Shown here: positions 25,967 through 35,067 of the stretch, piece after piece
Layout of the letters: the number at the start of each line of letters is the position of its first letter
How positions within the stretch are numbered: position 1 is the stretch's first letter
From: Myxococcales bacterium
GTDB lineage: Bacteria; Myxococcota; UBA727; VGSZ01
Direction: 5' to 3'
Assembly: GCA_023248635.1 (NCBI GenBank)
Contig: JAHFED010000030.1
Coordinates: 1-64,000, forward strand
Length of the DNA stretch: 64,000 bases
The notes under the pieces: generated by a model
Seen by the model: only the letters and a program-made list of their open reading frames with translations
What the model was told of the DNA's origin: nothing
Databases searched by the model: none
Position numbers and translations under genes: made by a program

Positions 25967-27613
25967 GTGAACCGACGTGTCCTCCCCCAGTCCCGCCCCT
26001 TCGTTCTCGTTCTGGTGCTGGTCGCAGCCTGGGGCTGCGAGTGCGGCGAGCCGTTGGCCGAGCTGAACCCCGACATCGCCGTCGATCCGGTGGTGCTGGA
26101 CTTCGGCACCATCCGGCCGGGCTTTGCCAACGCTGACGTCGTCGATGTCGGCAACCGCGGGACCGGCAATCTCGATCTCCGCAGCATCACCATCGTCCCC
26201 GACGACGCTGGCTTTGCTCTCACCACGGTGCCCCGCAAGGTCGGCGCCGGCCAGGCGGAGTCCATCGGGCTCGAGCTGCTCGTCAATGGTCCAGGCCCGG
26301 TCACCGCCGAGCTGGTGATCGAGAGCGACGACGAAGACAGCCCGCGAGTGGCGGTCCCCCTGCTGGGGGAGGGCGGCGTTGCCCGCTTGGTGGTCTCGCC
26401 CGACCCCGTCGAGCTCGGCTTGGTCAACCAGGGGCCCGGCGCCCAGCGCTCGCTCACGCTGCTCAACGATGGCCTCGACAACCTGACCATCACCAGCGCG
26501 GCCTTCCGCGACGACGTCGGCTTCGCCGTCACGGCCAGCGCGCTGCCGATCAACCTTGGGCCACAAGAGAGCACCATCGCCACGGTGTCCCTGCAGCCCG
26601 AGGCCAGCATGATCGAGGCCCTCATCGAGCCGCTGTTGCGCGACGTTCTCGTCATCACCAGCAACCTTGGGACCCGCGACGTGAACGTCAGCGCGCAAAT
26701 CAACCTGGCGCCCGTCGCTCGCGTCGTCGAGCGCGACAGCCGGCGCAACCCGGTCAAGGTCGGCGTCAACGACGTCGTCGTCGCCGATGGATCAGAGACC
26801 GTCGATCCAGAGGGCGACGAGTTTGCGTTTTTGTGGTCGGTGGCGGTGCGGCCCGAGGGCTCGATCGCGGCTTTGATCGGACAGGGCGACCCCCAGGTGC
26901 GCGTCACCCCCGACGTCGTCGGCAACTATGCCATTCGCTTGCGCACCACCGATGTGCACGGCGCCTTCGACGAAGCCGACCTCGAGCTCCTGCCCCGCGA
27001 CCTGGCGGTGGTGCTCTCGTGGACGGCATCAGGATCGGCGCTGTGCCGGCAATTCTCCGACGCCCAATGTGAAGCCTTCTCGCCGGCCGATCGGCAGCAG
27101 AAATGCTGCGGACAGAGCGATCTCGACGTGCACCTGGTCGGCCCCGGCGGCGTCCTCGGCGACTACGGCCAATGCCCCGGCGGCTGCGAAGACATCGACT
27201 TCTGCGCCGAAGAGAGCGACGCCCACGTCGACACCTGCCGCCAAGCCGGTCTCGACTGCGCCTTCGCCAACCGCACCCCCGAGTGGTTCGGCGTCGGGCG
27301 CGCCGACGATCCGCGCCTCGACATCGACGACGTCAGCGGCAACGGGCCCGAGGTCATCTCTCTCAACGATCCCGCCGACGGCATCTATCGCGTCGTCGTG
27401 CACTACTGCCTCGATCGCAGCGACGAGCCGAGCGTGGCCACCTTGAGCATCTTCGACCAAGGCCTCTTGCTGTCGACGACGGCGCCCCAACCCATCGTCG
27501 AAGGCCAGGCGTGGGTCGCCGCCATTCTCGAGCGCAGCGGCGGGGCCTGGAATGTCGTCAGCGCGCCGGACATTTTCGAGACCGCGGTGCCCGCCGATCT
27601 CTGCTCGCGCTGA
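25967..27613 (+). CDS. Surface lipoprotein with HYDIN-like and C-terminal 'DLDVHL' domains
   Basis: Encodes 548 residues from GTG 25967, chosen because it begins a signal peptide (FVLVLVLVAAWGC) ending in a lipobox-like AWGC. Two ASPM-SPD2-Hydin-type Ig-like repeats follow (VLDFGTIRPGFANADVVDVG near the start and a second 'ELGLVNQGPGAQRSLTL'), then a PKD-like domain and a Cys-rich C-terminal module with SDLDVHLVGPGG, PEWFGVG, DDPRLDIDDVSG and YRVVVHYC. This layout is common in myxobacterial outer-surface proteins. The long upstream extension of the frame overlaps the TIGR04563 gene and is rejected. Confidence 0.76.
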   Translation: MNRRVLPQSRPFVLVLVLVAAWGCECGEPLAELNPDIAVDPVVLDFGTIRPGFANADVVDVGNRGTGNLDLRSITIVPDDAGFALTTVPRKVGAGQAESIGLELLVNGPGPVTAELVIESDDEDSPRVAVPLLGEGGVARLVVSPDPVELGLVNQGPGAQRSLTLLNDGLDNLTITSAAFRDDVGFAVTASALPINLGPQESTIATVSLQPEASMIEALIEPLLRDVLVITSNLGTRDVNVSAQINLAPVARVVERDSRRNPVKVGVNDVVVADGSETVDPEGDEFAFLWSVAVRPEGSIAALIGQGDPQVRVTPDVVGNYAIRLRTTDVHGAFDEADLELLPRDLAVVLSWTASGSALCRQFSDAQCEAFSPADRQQKCCGQSDLDVHLVGPGGVLGDYGQCPGGCEDIDFCAEESDAHVDTCRQAGLDCAFANRTPEWFGVGRADDPRLDIDDVSGNGPEVISLNDPADGIYRVVVHYCLDRSDEPSVATLSIFDQGLLLSTTAPQPIVEGQAWVAAILERSGGAWNVVSAPDIFETAVPADLCSR

Positions 27614-27813
27614 TCGCCTCAGGCGCGCGATCAACACTGGCGCTCGTCGGCACCGCCTGGAGTCCGTGTCTGTTTTTTTGTGTCGACGACGGGCGCCGCT
27701 TAGGGTGGATCCCGTGGACGCCAACCGGTGCCACACGACAACCGGCCGGACAAACCAGGGTCGTCGAGCGCCGCTCGCCGACGTTGGCGCACCCGGTCAT
27801 GAGGTGAGGCCGC
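27614..27813. other. Intergenic spacer with weak hairpin
   Basis: A 200-base spacer. TGATCGC and GCGATCA (27611 to about 27633) can pair just after the lipoprotein stop, with a T7 run only 40 bases later, too far for a classical terminator. Nothing else was recognised. Confidence 0.35.
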
Positions 27814-27981
27814 GTGAAGGGCGACAAGAAAAAGCAGAGCCTCTACTTCCCGACCGACATGCTCGACGAGATGCAGCGCGAAGCCGAACGGCAAGAGCGA
27901 CCGCTGTCGTGGATCATGCAGCAAGCCTGGAAGTTGAGTCGCGACAGGATCCAGACCTATCCCGGCGTCGAAGAGCTGTAG
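27814..27981 (+). CDS. TIGR04563-type small regulatory protein, copy 2
   Basis: Encodes 55 residues from GTG 27814; a TGA three codons upstream fixes the start, and GAGG lies upstream. DKKKQSLYFPTDMLDEMQ and RPLSWIMQQAWKL match copy 1 at 25651 closely, with a shorter tail. Such proteins look like compact ribbon-helix-helix DNA binders. It is followed 16 bases later by a strong intrinsic terminator, so it forms its own small transcript or ends the lipoprotein transcript. Confidence 0.8.
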   Translation: MKGDKKKQSLYFPTDMLDEMQREAERQERPLSWIMQQAWKLSRDRIQTYPGVEEL

Positions 27982-27997
27982 CTTCGATCCGGTTGCA

Positions 27998-28040
27998 CCG
28001 CCGGCGAAGACGCAACGACGTCGTCGCCGGCGGTTTTTTT
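27998..28040 (+). terminator. Strong intrinsic terminator
   Basis: CCGCCGGCGA (27998-28007) pairs perfectly with TCGCCGGCGG (28024-28033), followed directly by seven T's (28034-28040). It closes the plus-strand unit ending at 27981 and sits between convergent genes. Confidence 0.88.
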
Positions 28041-28084
28041 CCCGCGGTGGGTGACGCGGAAGCGCGATTGGCGTCGCTTTCTGG

Positions 28085-30007
28085 TCACTTGCCGGCGTCG
28101 AGCAGGTGCTCTTTGCCGGCCAGCACGTCGATGGTGGTCTCTTTGAGCCGCGTCCCTTTGACCACCTTGAAGCGGTAGCGGCCGGCGACGAGCTTGAGCT
28201 TGCGTTGCAGGCTGACGTCGTCGTCGCCGAGGGTGACCTTGGCGTTGTCGGTGCGCACCAAGAGCACCGTTCCCGTCGGCAAGGCGCCGTAGTCGGCTTC
28301 GCCCCCGTTGATCGGCACCTCGACCGCGGAGCCCCGGCGCAGGTCTTCGGCCATCAGCACCTTGGTGCCCGCCGGGACCACCAGGGACCCCGAGCCGATG
28401 CCGACCACGACGTCGCCGGCGCGCCAGCGGATGCGGGTGGGGGCATGGAGCGCCTGAACGACCACCGCAGGACGCGGGGCGGACACGACGACGCCGGCAT
28501 CGACGCTGCTGCCTTGGCCCAGCCTGGGGGGAGAGGCGGTCAGGCCCGCGTCGACGGGCAGCGCCTTGCCGGCGTCGACGGCGGCGGTGCCAGCGTCTGG
28601 GTGGGGGGCGCCGAGCTTGGGCCATCCGACGACGACGACGACGACCAGGGCCACCACCACCAAGAGGCCCAGGGCGATGAGGGGGAGGGGGAAGCCTGCG
28701 CTGGGCGGGGGCGCCAGGATGTCGGAGATGGCGTTGGGAGCTGCTGGCAGCGTTACCGGCTTGATCAGCATGCGATCGACGTCGACGGCCGGTGGCGGCG
28801 TCGGGAGCACAGGCGGGGCTGTCTCCATCGGCAGGGCCGGCGGGTCGACGGCTGCTTCGAGCGTGGGCACGAGAAGTGGGAGCGCTGCGGGAACGGCGTG
28901 GGGGGTACCCGGCGTGGTGGGGCTGGTCGGAGCCGGTGGCGGCTTCGGCGCCAGGCGGCCGCCGGACCCAAGAGCCAGCTTGAGCTCGGAAACCGGGTTG
29001 CCGCGGCTCGGGGTCGACGGCAGCACCTCGCGCAGGAAGGCGACGGTGGTCTTCTTGCCGCCCAGCGACGCGGGCGAGGCCAGGTCGTCGAGAAGGTCGG
29101 CCACCTCCTTGCCCGACGACGGCCGCTGATCGCGGTTCTTTTGCAGCAAGCGCAACAGCAACTCGTCGAGGGCTTGCGGGATACCCGGGTTGTGCGTCGT
29201 CGCTGGGCGCGGGGGATCGTTGAGGATGGCCTGCATGGTGTGCCAATCGGACTGGCGATCGTAGGGGCGCTCGCCGGTCAGCATCCAATAGGCCGAGACG
29301 CCGAGGGCGTAGAGATCGGCGCGTCCGTCGAGGACCTCACCCATGATCTGTTCCGGCGGCATGAAGGGAATTTTCCCGCGCAGGTTGCCGGTCTTGGTCT
29401 TTGGACCCCCGAGGTCGCCCTTGGCGACGCCGAAGTCCAAGACCTTGGTGACGCCGTCTTTGCTGACCATCAGGTTGTCGGGGCTGACGTCGCGGTGCAC
29501 CAGGTGCACGAGCCGGCCCTGCTCATCGGTCAAAGAATGCGCGGCATGCAACCCCAAGGCGGCGTCGGCGATGGTGCGGATGACGACGTCGGTGGGCAGG
29601 GCGCGCCCTTGCTCCCAGGCTGCGGCCGCGAGGCGGTGCAGGGTCAGGCCATCGATGTGCTCCATGGCGATGAAGAGCTCACCGCCCTCTTCGGCGAGCT
29701 CGTAGATCTGCACGACGTTGGGATGGCTGACCCGCGCCGCCACCTTGGCTTCGCGCGCGAACATCTGCACGAACTGCGCGTCGGCCGCGAGGTGGGGAAG
29801 GATGCGTTTGACGACGACCTTTTTGTGAAAGCCCGCAGCGCCGATCTGCTGGGCCAGGTAGACCTCGGCCATGCCCCCAACGCCCAAACGTTCGAGCAGC
29901 TCGTAGCGCCCCAGCCGCGGCGGTTTGGGCATGGCCGAGACGATGGTGGAGTCCAACGCCGGGTCGCCGGCGATGGTGGGAGGCGGGCGCTGGGGGTCGT
30001 CGACCAC
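28085..30007 (-). CDS. Membrane Ser/Thr protein kinase
   Basis: Encodes 640 residues from a GTG. The cytoplasmic kinase spans about residues 33 to 310: GVGGMAEVYLA, VVVKRI, VHRDVSPDN, LDFGVAKG and PPEQIMG. A long Pro/Ala-rich juxtamembrane linker follows, then a single TM helix (PLPLIALGLLVVVALVVVVVVGW) and an external Ala/Asp-rich segment ending in a beta-rich PEGA-like domain (VLLVRTDNAKVTLGDDDV onward, KGTRLKETTIDVL). This is the standard architecture of bacterial PknB-type kinases. It is divergent from the lipoprotein at 30117, so that protein may be in the same pathway. Confidence 0.9.
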   Translation of the reverse strand: MVDDPQRPPPTIAGDPALDSTIVSAMPKPPRLGRYELLERLGVGGMAEVYLAQQIGAAGFHKKVVVKRILPHLAADAQFVQMFAREAKVAARVSHPNVVQIYELAEEGGELFIAMEHIDGLTLHRLAAAAWEQGRALPTDVVIRTIADAALGLHAAHSLTDEQGRLVHLVHRDVSPDNLMVSKDGVTKVLDFGVAKGDLGGPKTKTGNLRGKIPFMPPEQIMGEVLDGRADLYALGVSAYWMLTGERPYDRQSDWHTMQAILNDPPRPATTHNPGIPQALDELLLRLLQKNRDQRPSSGKEVADLLDDLASPASLGGKKTTVAFLREVLPSTPSRGNPVSELKLALGSGGRLAPKPPPAPTSPTTPGTPHAVPAALPLLVPTLEAAVDPPALPMETAPPVLPTPPPAVDVDRMLIKPVTLPAAPNAISDILAPPPSAGFPLPLIALGLLVVVALVVVVVVGWPKLGAPHPDAGTAAVDAGKALPVDAGLTASPPRLGQGSSVDAGVVVSAPRPAVVVQALHAPTRIRWRAGDVVVGIGSGSLVVPAGTKVLMAEDLRRGSAVEVPINGGEADYGALPTGTVLLVRTDNAKVTLGDDDVSLQRKLKLVAGRYRFKVVKGTRLKETTIDVLAGKEHLLDAGK

Positions 30008-30116
30008 GGGGCACGCTACGCCGGGACGCGCGCTGCTGTCGCTGGGGCGACTCCCGAGCGGGCCTCCGGCGCCGGGGTGCCTTGTGGACCACCCTTTGCG
30101 CCCCTAAGGCGGGAGG

Positions 30117-31034
30117 ATGCGCATCTCCACCCGCCTCGTCGTCGTCGTCGCCGCCTTCCTCGGTGTGGCTGCACCCCTGCTGCCTGGCTGCCCCGGCGCC
30201 CAGGTGAAGGGTGGGCCGAGCGGAGAAATCGACGTGGTCCTGCGGCGGGTCGACGTCGTGAAAGCCGGCTTCGATCAGATGGAGGTCCGCATCATCGTTG
30301 CCGTCAACAACGGCACGGACTCCGACGTCGACGTCGAAGCCTCCGCAGACCTGGCCTTGGTGGGCCCGGCCCCCACCGACGAGAGCGGCGGCGAAGCAAC
30401 CGGCGAGGGCGAAGGGGAGCCCAGCGAAACGCCGACGGCCAGCGGCCTCGATGGCGCCCGCCACCAGGGCACCGGCAGCGGCACCGCGGTCGCTCTCAAC
30501 ACCTCCGAGTTGCCCATCACCATCATCTTGCCCCTGCCCTCGGACCCCGCCGTGCTCGAGCAGGTGCTCTCGTGGAAAAAGGCGCGCGTGCAGATCGCAG
30601 GCAGGGTCAAGGCCGGCTTGGTCGAGCGCACCATCGGTGGCGAGCGCGACCTCGCGACGCCGCAGCTCCCCGAGTTCAAGCTCAAGTCAGCCCAGATCGC
30701 CAAGCTCGACGACGGCGTCGGCGGCGAAGCCTTCGTGACCCTGCTGCTGCACAACCGGAACACCTTCGAAGTCAGCGTCGACAAAGTCGCCTGGAAGATC
30801 TCGATCAAGGACAAAGAGGTGCGCACCAAAGAAGACGGCTCCACCAGCGTGCCGGCCTCGGCCGTTGAGGAGTACAATGAATCCATCGAGCTCACCGATA
30901 AGCTCTTTCCTGCAAAAGAGCTGAAGACGCTGCTGAAGCAGCCTGCCGTCCCCTATTCGATCGATGCGACCATCGAGGTGCGCGGCATCAAGAAAGAGGT
31001 CAACTTCAAAGGCGAGATGCAGTTCCCGCGATAG
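30117..31034 (+). CDS. LEA/WHy-domain lipoprotein
   Basis: Encodes 305 residues, ATG with GGGAGG directly upstream. The signal peptide ends in a lipobox-like LPGC. The mature part has two beta-sandwich modules (IDVVLRRVDVVKAGFDQMEVRIIVAVNN and KLKSAQIAKLDDGVGG with FVTLLLHNRNTFEVSV), the pattern of Late-Embryogenesis-Abundant type 2/WHy domains, separated by an acidic GEGEGEP linker. Probably an inner- or outer-membrane anchored periplasmic protein. No enzymatic motif is seen. Confidence 0.72.
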   Translation: MRISTRLVVVVAAFLGVAAPLLPGCPGAQVKGGPSGEIDVVLRRVDVVKAGFDQMEVRIIVAVNNGTDSDVDVEASADLALVGPAPTDESGGEATGEGEGEPSETPTASGLDGARHQGTGSGTAVALNTSELPITIILPLPSDPAVLEQVLSWKKARVQIAGRVKAGLVERTIGGERDLATPQLPEFKLKSAQIAKLDDGVGGEAFVTLLLHNRNTFEVSVDKVAWKISIKDKEVRTKEDGSTSVPASAVEEYNESIELTDKLFPAKELKTLLKQPAVPYSIDATIEVRGIKKEVNFKGEMQFPR

Positions 31035-31071
31035 AGATTTGGCCGCAGCGCAGCAGATCGCGTTTGGAACG

Positions 31072-31106
31072 ATGGAGATCATTTCCAGTGCGGAAATGAT
31101 CTCCAT
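31072..31106. repeat. Perfect 15-bp inverted repeat before comM
   Basis: ATGGAGATCATTTCC (31072-31086), loop AGTGC, then its exact complement (31092-31106). No T run follows, so a simple intrinsic terminator is unlikely. It is AT-richer than its surroundings and lies 38 bases after the lipoprotein stop and 90 bases before the comM start. Confidence 0.75.
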
Positions 31107-31195
31107 TCTCTCGTCTGGTGCAGCGCGATGACGCCGGCGGCGGCGACGGGGAATGGCACAGCGCGTGGTCAGGGCCACTGCAGAGGTCGCCCATC

Positions 31196-32716
31196 ATGAA
31201 CACCGTATTGAGCGCCACGTTGCGCGGCGTTGAGGCCCTGCCCTGTGAGGTCGAGGTCGACATCGCCGGCGGATTGCCCTCTGTCGACGTCGTCGGCTTG
31301 GCCGAGGCTGCGGTGCGCGAGGCACGCGTGCGGGTGCGTGCGGCCATCGTGAACACCGGCTTTTCCTTTCCGGTGGGGCGCGTCGCCGTGAACCTCGCGC
31401 CGGCGCACTCGCGCAAAGACGGCACGGGCTACGACCTGCCCATCGCCGTCGCTGTCCTCGCGGCCCACGGCGACGTCCCCGCAACCAAGCTCGCTGGCAT
31501 TCTCGTCGTCGGCGAGCTCTCGCTGGATGGCTCGGTGCGTCCGGTCCGGGGCGCGTTGCTCGCTGCGGAGGCGGCCCGCAAAGCGGGTCGCGCCGTCGTC
31601 GTCGTTCCCCGCGAAAACGGGGCCGAGGCCGCTCTCGTGCGCGGCGTGCAGGTGCGCACTGTGACCCACCTGCGCGAGATCGTGGCTTGGCTCAAAGGCA
31701 AGGAAGACGCGGCCCCCATCGCGCTGGCGTCGCCGCCGTCGCCGGAGGCCTGGCCCGTGCCCGATCTCGCCGACGTGCGGGGCCAGCCCTTCGCCCGTCG
31801 GGCGCTCGAGGTGGCCGCCGCTGGCGCGCACAACATCTTGTTCATCGGCGGGCCCGGGGCCGGCAAGACCATGCTCGCCCGGCGTCTCCCCGGAATTCTG
31901 CCACCCCTGGGCGACGACGAAGCCCTGGAGGTCACGCGCATCGCCTCGGTGGCCGGCTTGAACATCGGGGGCGGGCTGGTGCGGCGTCGTCCCTTTCGGG
32001 CGCCCCACCACTCGACGACGTCGGCGGGCTTGGTGGGCGGCGGCGCTCCGCTCGCGCGACCAGGAGAGCTCTCACTGGCGCACCACGGGATCCTCTTTTT
32101 GGATGAGCTCCCCGAATTCCAGCGGGCCACCCTCGAGATGTTGCGCGAGCCCCTCGAAAGCGGCGAAGTCACCCTGTCGCGGGCCGCCGGCGTCGTCGTC
32201 TATCCAGCCCGGGCGCTGGTCGTGTGCGCCATGAATCCCTGTCCCTGCGGGCAGCTCGGTCACCCCCGGCTGCGTTGCCGCTGCGCGGCCGTCGACGTCG
32301 CTCGCTACCAGGCCCGTGTGTCGGGTCCTCTGCTCGATCGCCTGGATCTGCACATCGACGTTCCACCGGTCGACCTCGCCGCGCTCACCGAGACCGCGCC
32401 CGGCGAGCCCTCCGTCATCGTCGCCGCGAGGGTCGCCGCCAGCCGTGCGCGACAGCTGGTTCGCCAGGGCAAGCAAAACGGCCTGCTGGAGACGGCGGAG
32501 CTGAACGAGATCGTGGTTCTTGACGAAGCCGGTCGCTTGCTCGTGGTCCGGGCCATGGAGCGACTGGGACTCTCCGGCCGCGGCTACGACCGCATGCGAC
32601 GCGTGGCCCGCACCATCGCCGACCTCGACGGCGTCGACGTCGTCGCCCTGCCCCACCTCGCCGAGGCCCTGCAGATGCGGGGGCGCGCCGATGCCCGCCT
32701 GGGCTTGGCAGCATGA
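31196..32716 (+). CDS. comM: ComM/YifB-type AAA+ (Mg-chelatase-like) protein
   Basis: Encodes 506 residues from ATG 31196. The N-terminal Lon-protease-like domain (LPSVDVVGLAEAAVREAR, then RVAVNLAPAHSRKDGTGYDLP) is followed by a Mg-chelatase-like AAA+ core: Walker A GGPGAGKTML, FRAPHHSTTSAGLVGGG, Walker B GILFLDELPEF and AMNPCPCGQLGHP. Length and order fit ComM, which promotes branch migration during natural transformation. The longer frame from 31118 gives no homologous residues, so the later start is preferred. Confidence 0.93.
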   Translation: MNTVLSATLRGVEALPCEVEVDIAGGLPSVDVVGLAEAAVREARVRVRAAIVNTGFSFPVGRVAVNLAPAHSRKDGTGYDLPIAVAVLAAHGDVPATKLAGILVVGELSLDGSVRPVRGALLAAEAARKAGRAVVVVPRENGAEAALVRGVQVRTVTHLREIVAWLKGKEDAAPIALASPPSPEAWPVPDLADVRGQPFARRALEVAAAGAHNILFIGGPGAGKTMLARRLPGILPPLGDDEALEVTRIASVAGLNIGGGLVRRRPFRAPHHSTTSAGLVGGGAPLARPGELSLAHHGILFLDELPEFQRATLEMLREPLESGEVTLSRAAGVVVYPARALVVCAMNPCPCGQLGHPRLRCRCAAVDVARYQARVSGPLLDRLDLHIDVPPVDLAALTETAPGEPSVIVAARVAASRARQLVRQGKQNGLLETAELNEIVVLDEAGRLLVVRAMERLGLSGRGYDRMRRVARTIADLDGVDVVALPHLAEALQMRGRADARLGLAA

Positions 32717-32748
32717 TCCGTCGCGCAGGGCGACGCAGAGCCCATCGA

Positions 32749-35067
32749 TCAGCCCCCGAGCACCCGCAGCAACGCGGCCCGCAGCTGGGCCCGCGCCGCG
32801 TCGTCGACGACGGCGCCGTCGGCGCGCTGGGCCGTGAAGACGTCGGTGACGCGCGCTCCTTCGGTGTGCAGGCGGGCGACGCTGATGGACCAACCGCCGT
32901 CGGCGAAGGCTCGGGCCAGGTCGTGAAGCAGGCCCCGTCGATCGGCGCCGCGCACCTCGACCACGCAGGCGGGTCCGGCGTCGGAGAGGTAGCGCACGCG
33001 CGCCGGCACCATCGCGCGCGGCTGACCACGAGAGACCGCGTGCTGGGTGCCGGCCACAGCGGCGTCGAGGGCATGGGCGATGCGGCGGGCGGTCTCGGGC
33101 GGCAGGGGTCGGCCGCGGCCGTCGTCAAAGACGAAGGCGTCGAAGGCCGTGCCATCGCTGCGCACGTCGAGGCGCGCATCGAGGACACTGGCGCCCTCGC
33201 TGGCGAAGGCGGCGGCGAGATCGGCGAGCAGGCCTTTGCGATCGGCGGCTCGCACCCAGGCCCGTTGGGGCGCTTCGACGTCGACGACGGCGCCCTGCTT
33301 GGCGGACCACGCGGCGGCGTCTTTGCGCAGCTGCTCGGGCGTGCGGCCACGCAAGAAGGGCACCGAGGCTCCGTCGACGAAGGCCCGATGGGCTGGGGTC
33401 AGGGCCGCCAGCGCACGACGGCGCACATCGTCGTCGGCGCGGGCACGGGTCTCAGGCGTGAGCAGGGCCTCGCGCACGGCGTCGACGCAGACGCGCAACA
33501 GCTGGGCCTTCCACAGCGTGCCGATGCCGGGACCCACCGCGCACCAGTCGCACCAGGTGAGGATCGCGAGGGCATCCAGGCGCGCAGGCGTGGTGACCAC
33601 GCTGGTGACGTCGTCGATCACAGCGGGATCCCCCAGATCACGGCGCTGGGACGTCGTCGACAACAGCAGGTGGTGCAGCACCAAGAAAGCAACGTCGTCG
33701 ACGTCGTCGGCGTCGAAGCCGACCCCTTCGAGGGTCTCTCTGGCGATGCGAGCGCCGGCTTCGCTGTGATCGCCGGGCAGACCTTTGCCGATGTCGTGCA
33801 GCAGCGCGGCGGCGACGACGACGGCGGGTCGTTCGATGCGCTGCACGAGGGGCAGGAGCGCAGCCGGCAGCGCGAGATCGCCGAGCACCTGGGCCCCGGC
33901 GCCGCCGACGATGGCGCTGGCGATGTCGCCGCATCGAGCGAGGTGGGCATCGGTGGTGAAGGCATGGATGCCGTCGTGCTTCACGCGACCGGTGAGACGC
34001 GCCAAGTCGGGCAGCAAGGGCTGCAGCTGTCCCCGCTCGAGCAGGCCAGTCAGCGCGCCGGGAAACACCGCCTCCATCGACGACAACAGCGTCGCCAGGG
34101 CCGGGCTCTCGTTGCGCGCTCTTTTGGGCAGCGCGCCCGGGGCGAAGCGTTGCAAGGCGTCGTCGACGACGACCAGGGCTTGGCGCATGACGACCACGAC
34201 GCGGCGCACCAGGGCTTCGCCGGGGCGCAAGGGGCTCCCTGCTTTTGAGCCGCTGGCACGGCTCAAACAACCTGGGCCGGGGTGTGCGGGCAGCAAGGCG
34301 GCGGCGGCTTCTGCGGCGGCGGCGTGCAGGCGGTGCTCTGCGCGGCCGGCGGCGGTGACCAGGCCGCAGCGCACGGCGAGCAGCTCGCTGCGCACGGCTT
34401 TGAGCACCTCGATCTCCGAGGGAAAGAGCACCCCGGCGGCCAACAACACCGGCAAGACATCGTCGGCGCCGACGTCGACGCCCGAGGTGCACAACCCCAC
34501 CCAGCCCAGCAAGTGGAGGTCGCGCAGCCCTCCGGGTCCGTCTTTGATGTCGGGTTCGACCAAGCTCGGTGAGTGGTGGAAGCGGGCCCGCCGGGCGAGG
34601 GCTTCGTCGACGCGGGCCATCATCAAGGCCTGTCGACGTCGACTCCCCAGGTCTCGACGCAGCTCGCTGAGCACGGCGGTGGCACAGGAGATGTCGCCGG
34701 CGATGGGGCGGGCCTCGAGCAGCGCGGTGGCGGCGTGGCCAGGCTTGCCCGCGACGTCGTCGAACAAGGCCAGCAGCTCTCCCGGCGTGCGCACCGACCA
34801 CGAGACCTGCAGACCGGAGTCCCAGCAGCGTGAAACGATGGCGCCGACGTCGACGGCAGCTAGATCGGGCACGAGAAAGAGCGCATCGACGTCGGCGAAG
34901 GGCAGCAGCTGTCGACGGGCCAGGCCGCCCAGTGCGAGCACCGCGCTGCCTGGGGGAAGAAGGCCAGCGGCTGCTCGCACGCGCTCTTCGACGTCGGCGG
35001 AAAAAGCCCGGGCCATGACGTCGCCGGGCTGGGCCAGCAGCAGGGCGCGCAGCTCGTCGCTGGTCAT
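32749..35067 (-). CDS. glnD: PII uridylyltransferase/uridylyl-removing enzyme
   Basis: Encodes 772 residues. Domains in order: nucleotidyltransferase with DVD (59-61) after a divergent GGLARRQLLPF loop where GlnD proteins usually have GGYGRxEL; a helical region with EPDIKDGPGGLRDLH; an HD domain (AAALLHDIGKG); and two C-terminal ACT domains (AADRKGLLADLA and GADRRGLLHDLA). It senses glutamine and modifies PII proteins. A hairpin repeat also found at the right edge is inserted in frame around residue 270, encoding RASGSKAGSP. The start overlaps the amidase stop (TGATG), so it is the last gene of a coupled operon. Confidence 0.9.
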   Translation of the reverse strand: MTSDELRALLLAQPGDVMARAFSADVEERVRAAAGLLPPGSAVLALGGLARRQLLPFADVDALFLVPDLAAVDVGAIVSRCWDSGLQVSWSVRTPGELLALFDDVAGKPGHAATALLEARPIAGDISCATAVLSELRRDLGSRRRQALMMARVDEALARRARFHHSPSLVEPDIKDGPGGLRDLHLLGWVGLCTSGVDVGADDVLPVLLAAGVLFPSEIEVLKAVRSELLAVRCGLVTAAGRAEHRLHAAAAEAAAALLPAHPGPGCLSRASGSKAGSPLRPGEALVRRVVVVMRQALVVVDDALQRFAPGALPKRARNESPALATLLSSMEAVFPGALTGLLERGQLQPLLPDLARLTGRVKHDGIHAFTTDAHLARCGDIASAIVGGAGAQVLGDLALPAALLPLVQRIERPAVVVAAALLHDIGKGLPGDHSEAGARIARETLEGVGFDADDVDDVAFLVLHHLLLSTTSQRRDLGDPAVIDDVTSVVTTPARLDALAILTWCDWCAVGPGIGTLWKAQLLRVCVDAVREALLTPETRARADDDVRRRALAALTPAHRAFVDGASVPFLRGRTPEQLRKDAAAWSAKQGAVVDVEAPQRAWVRAADRKGLLADLAAAFASEGASVLDARLDVRSDGTAFDAFVFDDGRGRPLPPETARRIAHALDAAVAGTQHAVSRGQPRAMVPARVRYLSDAGPACVVEVRGADRRGLLHDLARAFADGGWSISVARLHTEGARVTDVFTAQRADGAVVDDAARAQLRAALLRVLGG
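34244..34267 (-). repeat. Hairpin repeat copy inside glnD
   Basis: Plus strand TTTGAGCCGC, loop TGGC, ACGGCTCAAA: ten-base arms with one mismatch beside the loop, preceded by CTCCCTGCT. This matches the repeat unit and spacer of the array at 63572-63733. It is multiple-of-three compatible with the glnD frame and lies in a variable linker between the transferase and HD domains. Confidence 0.75.
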
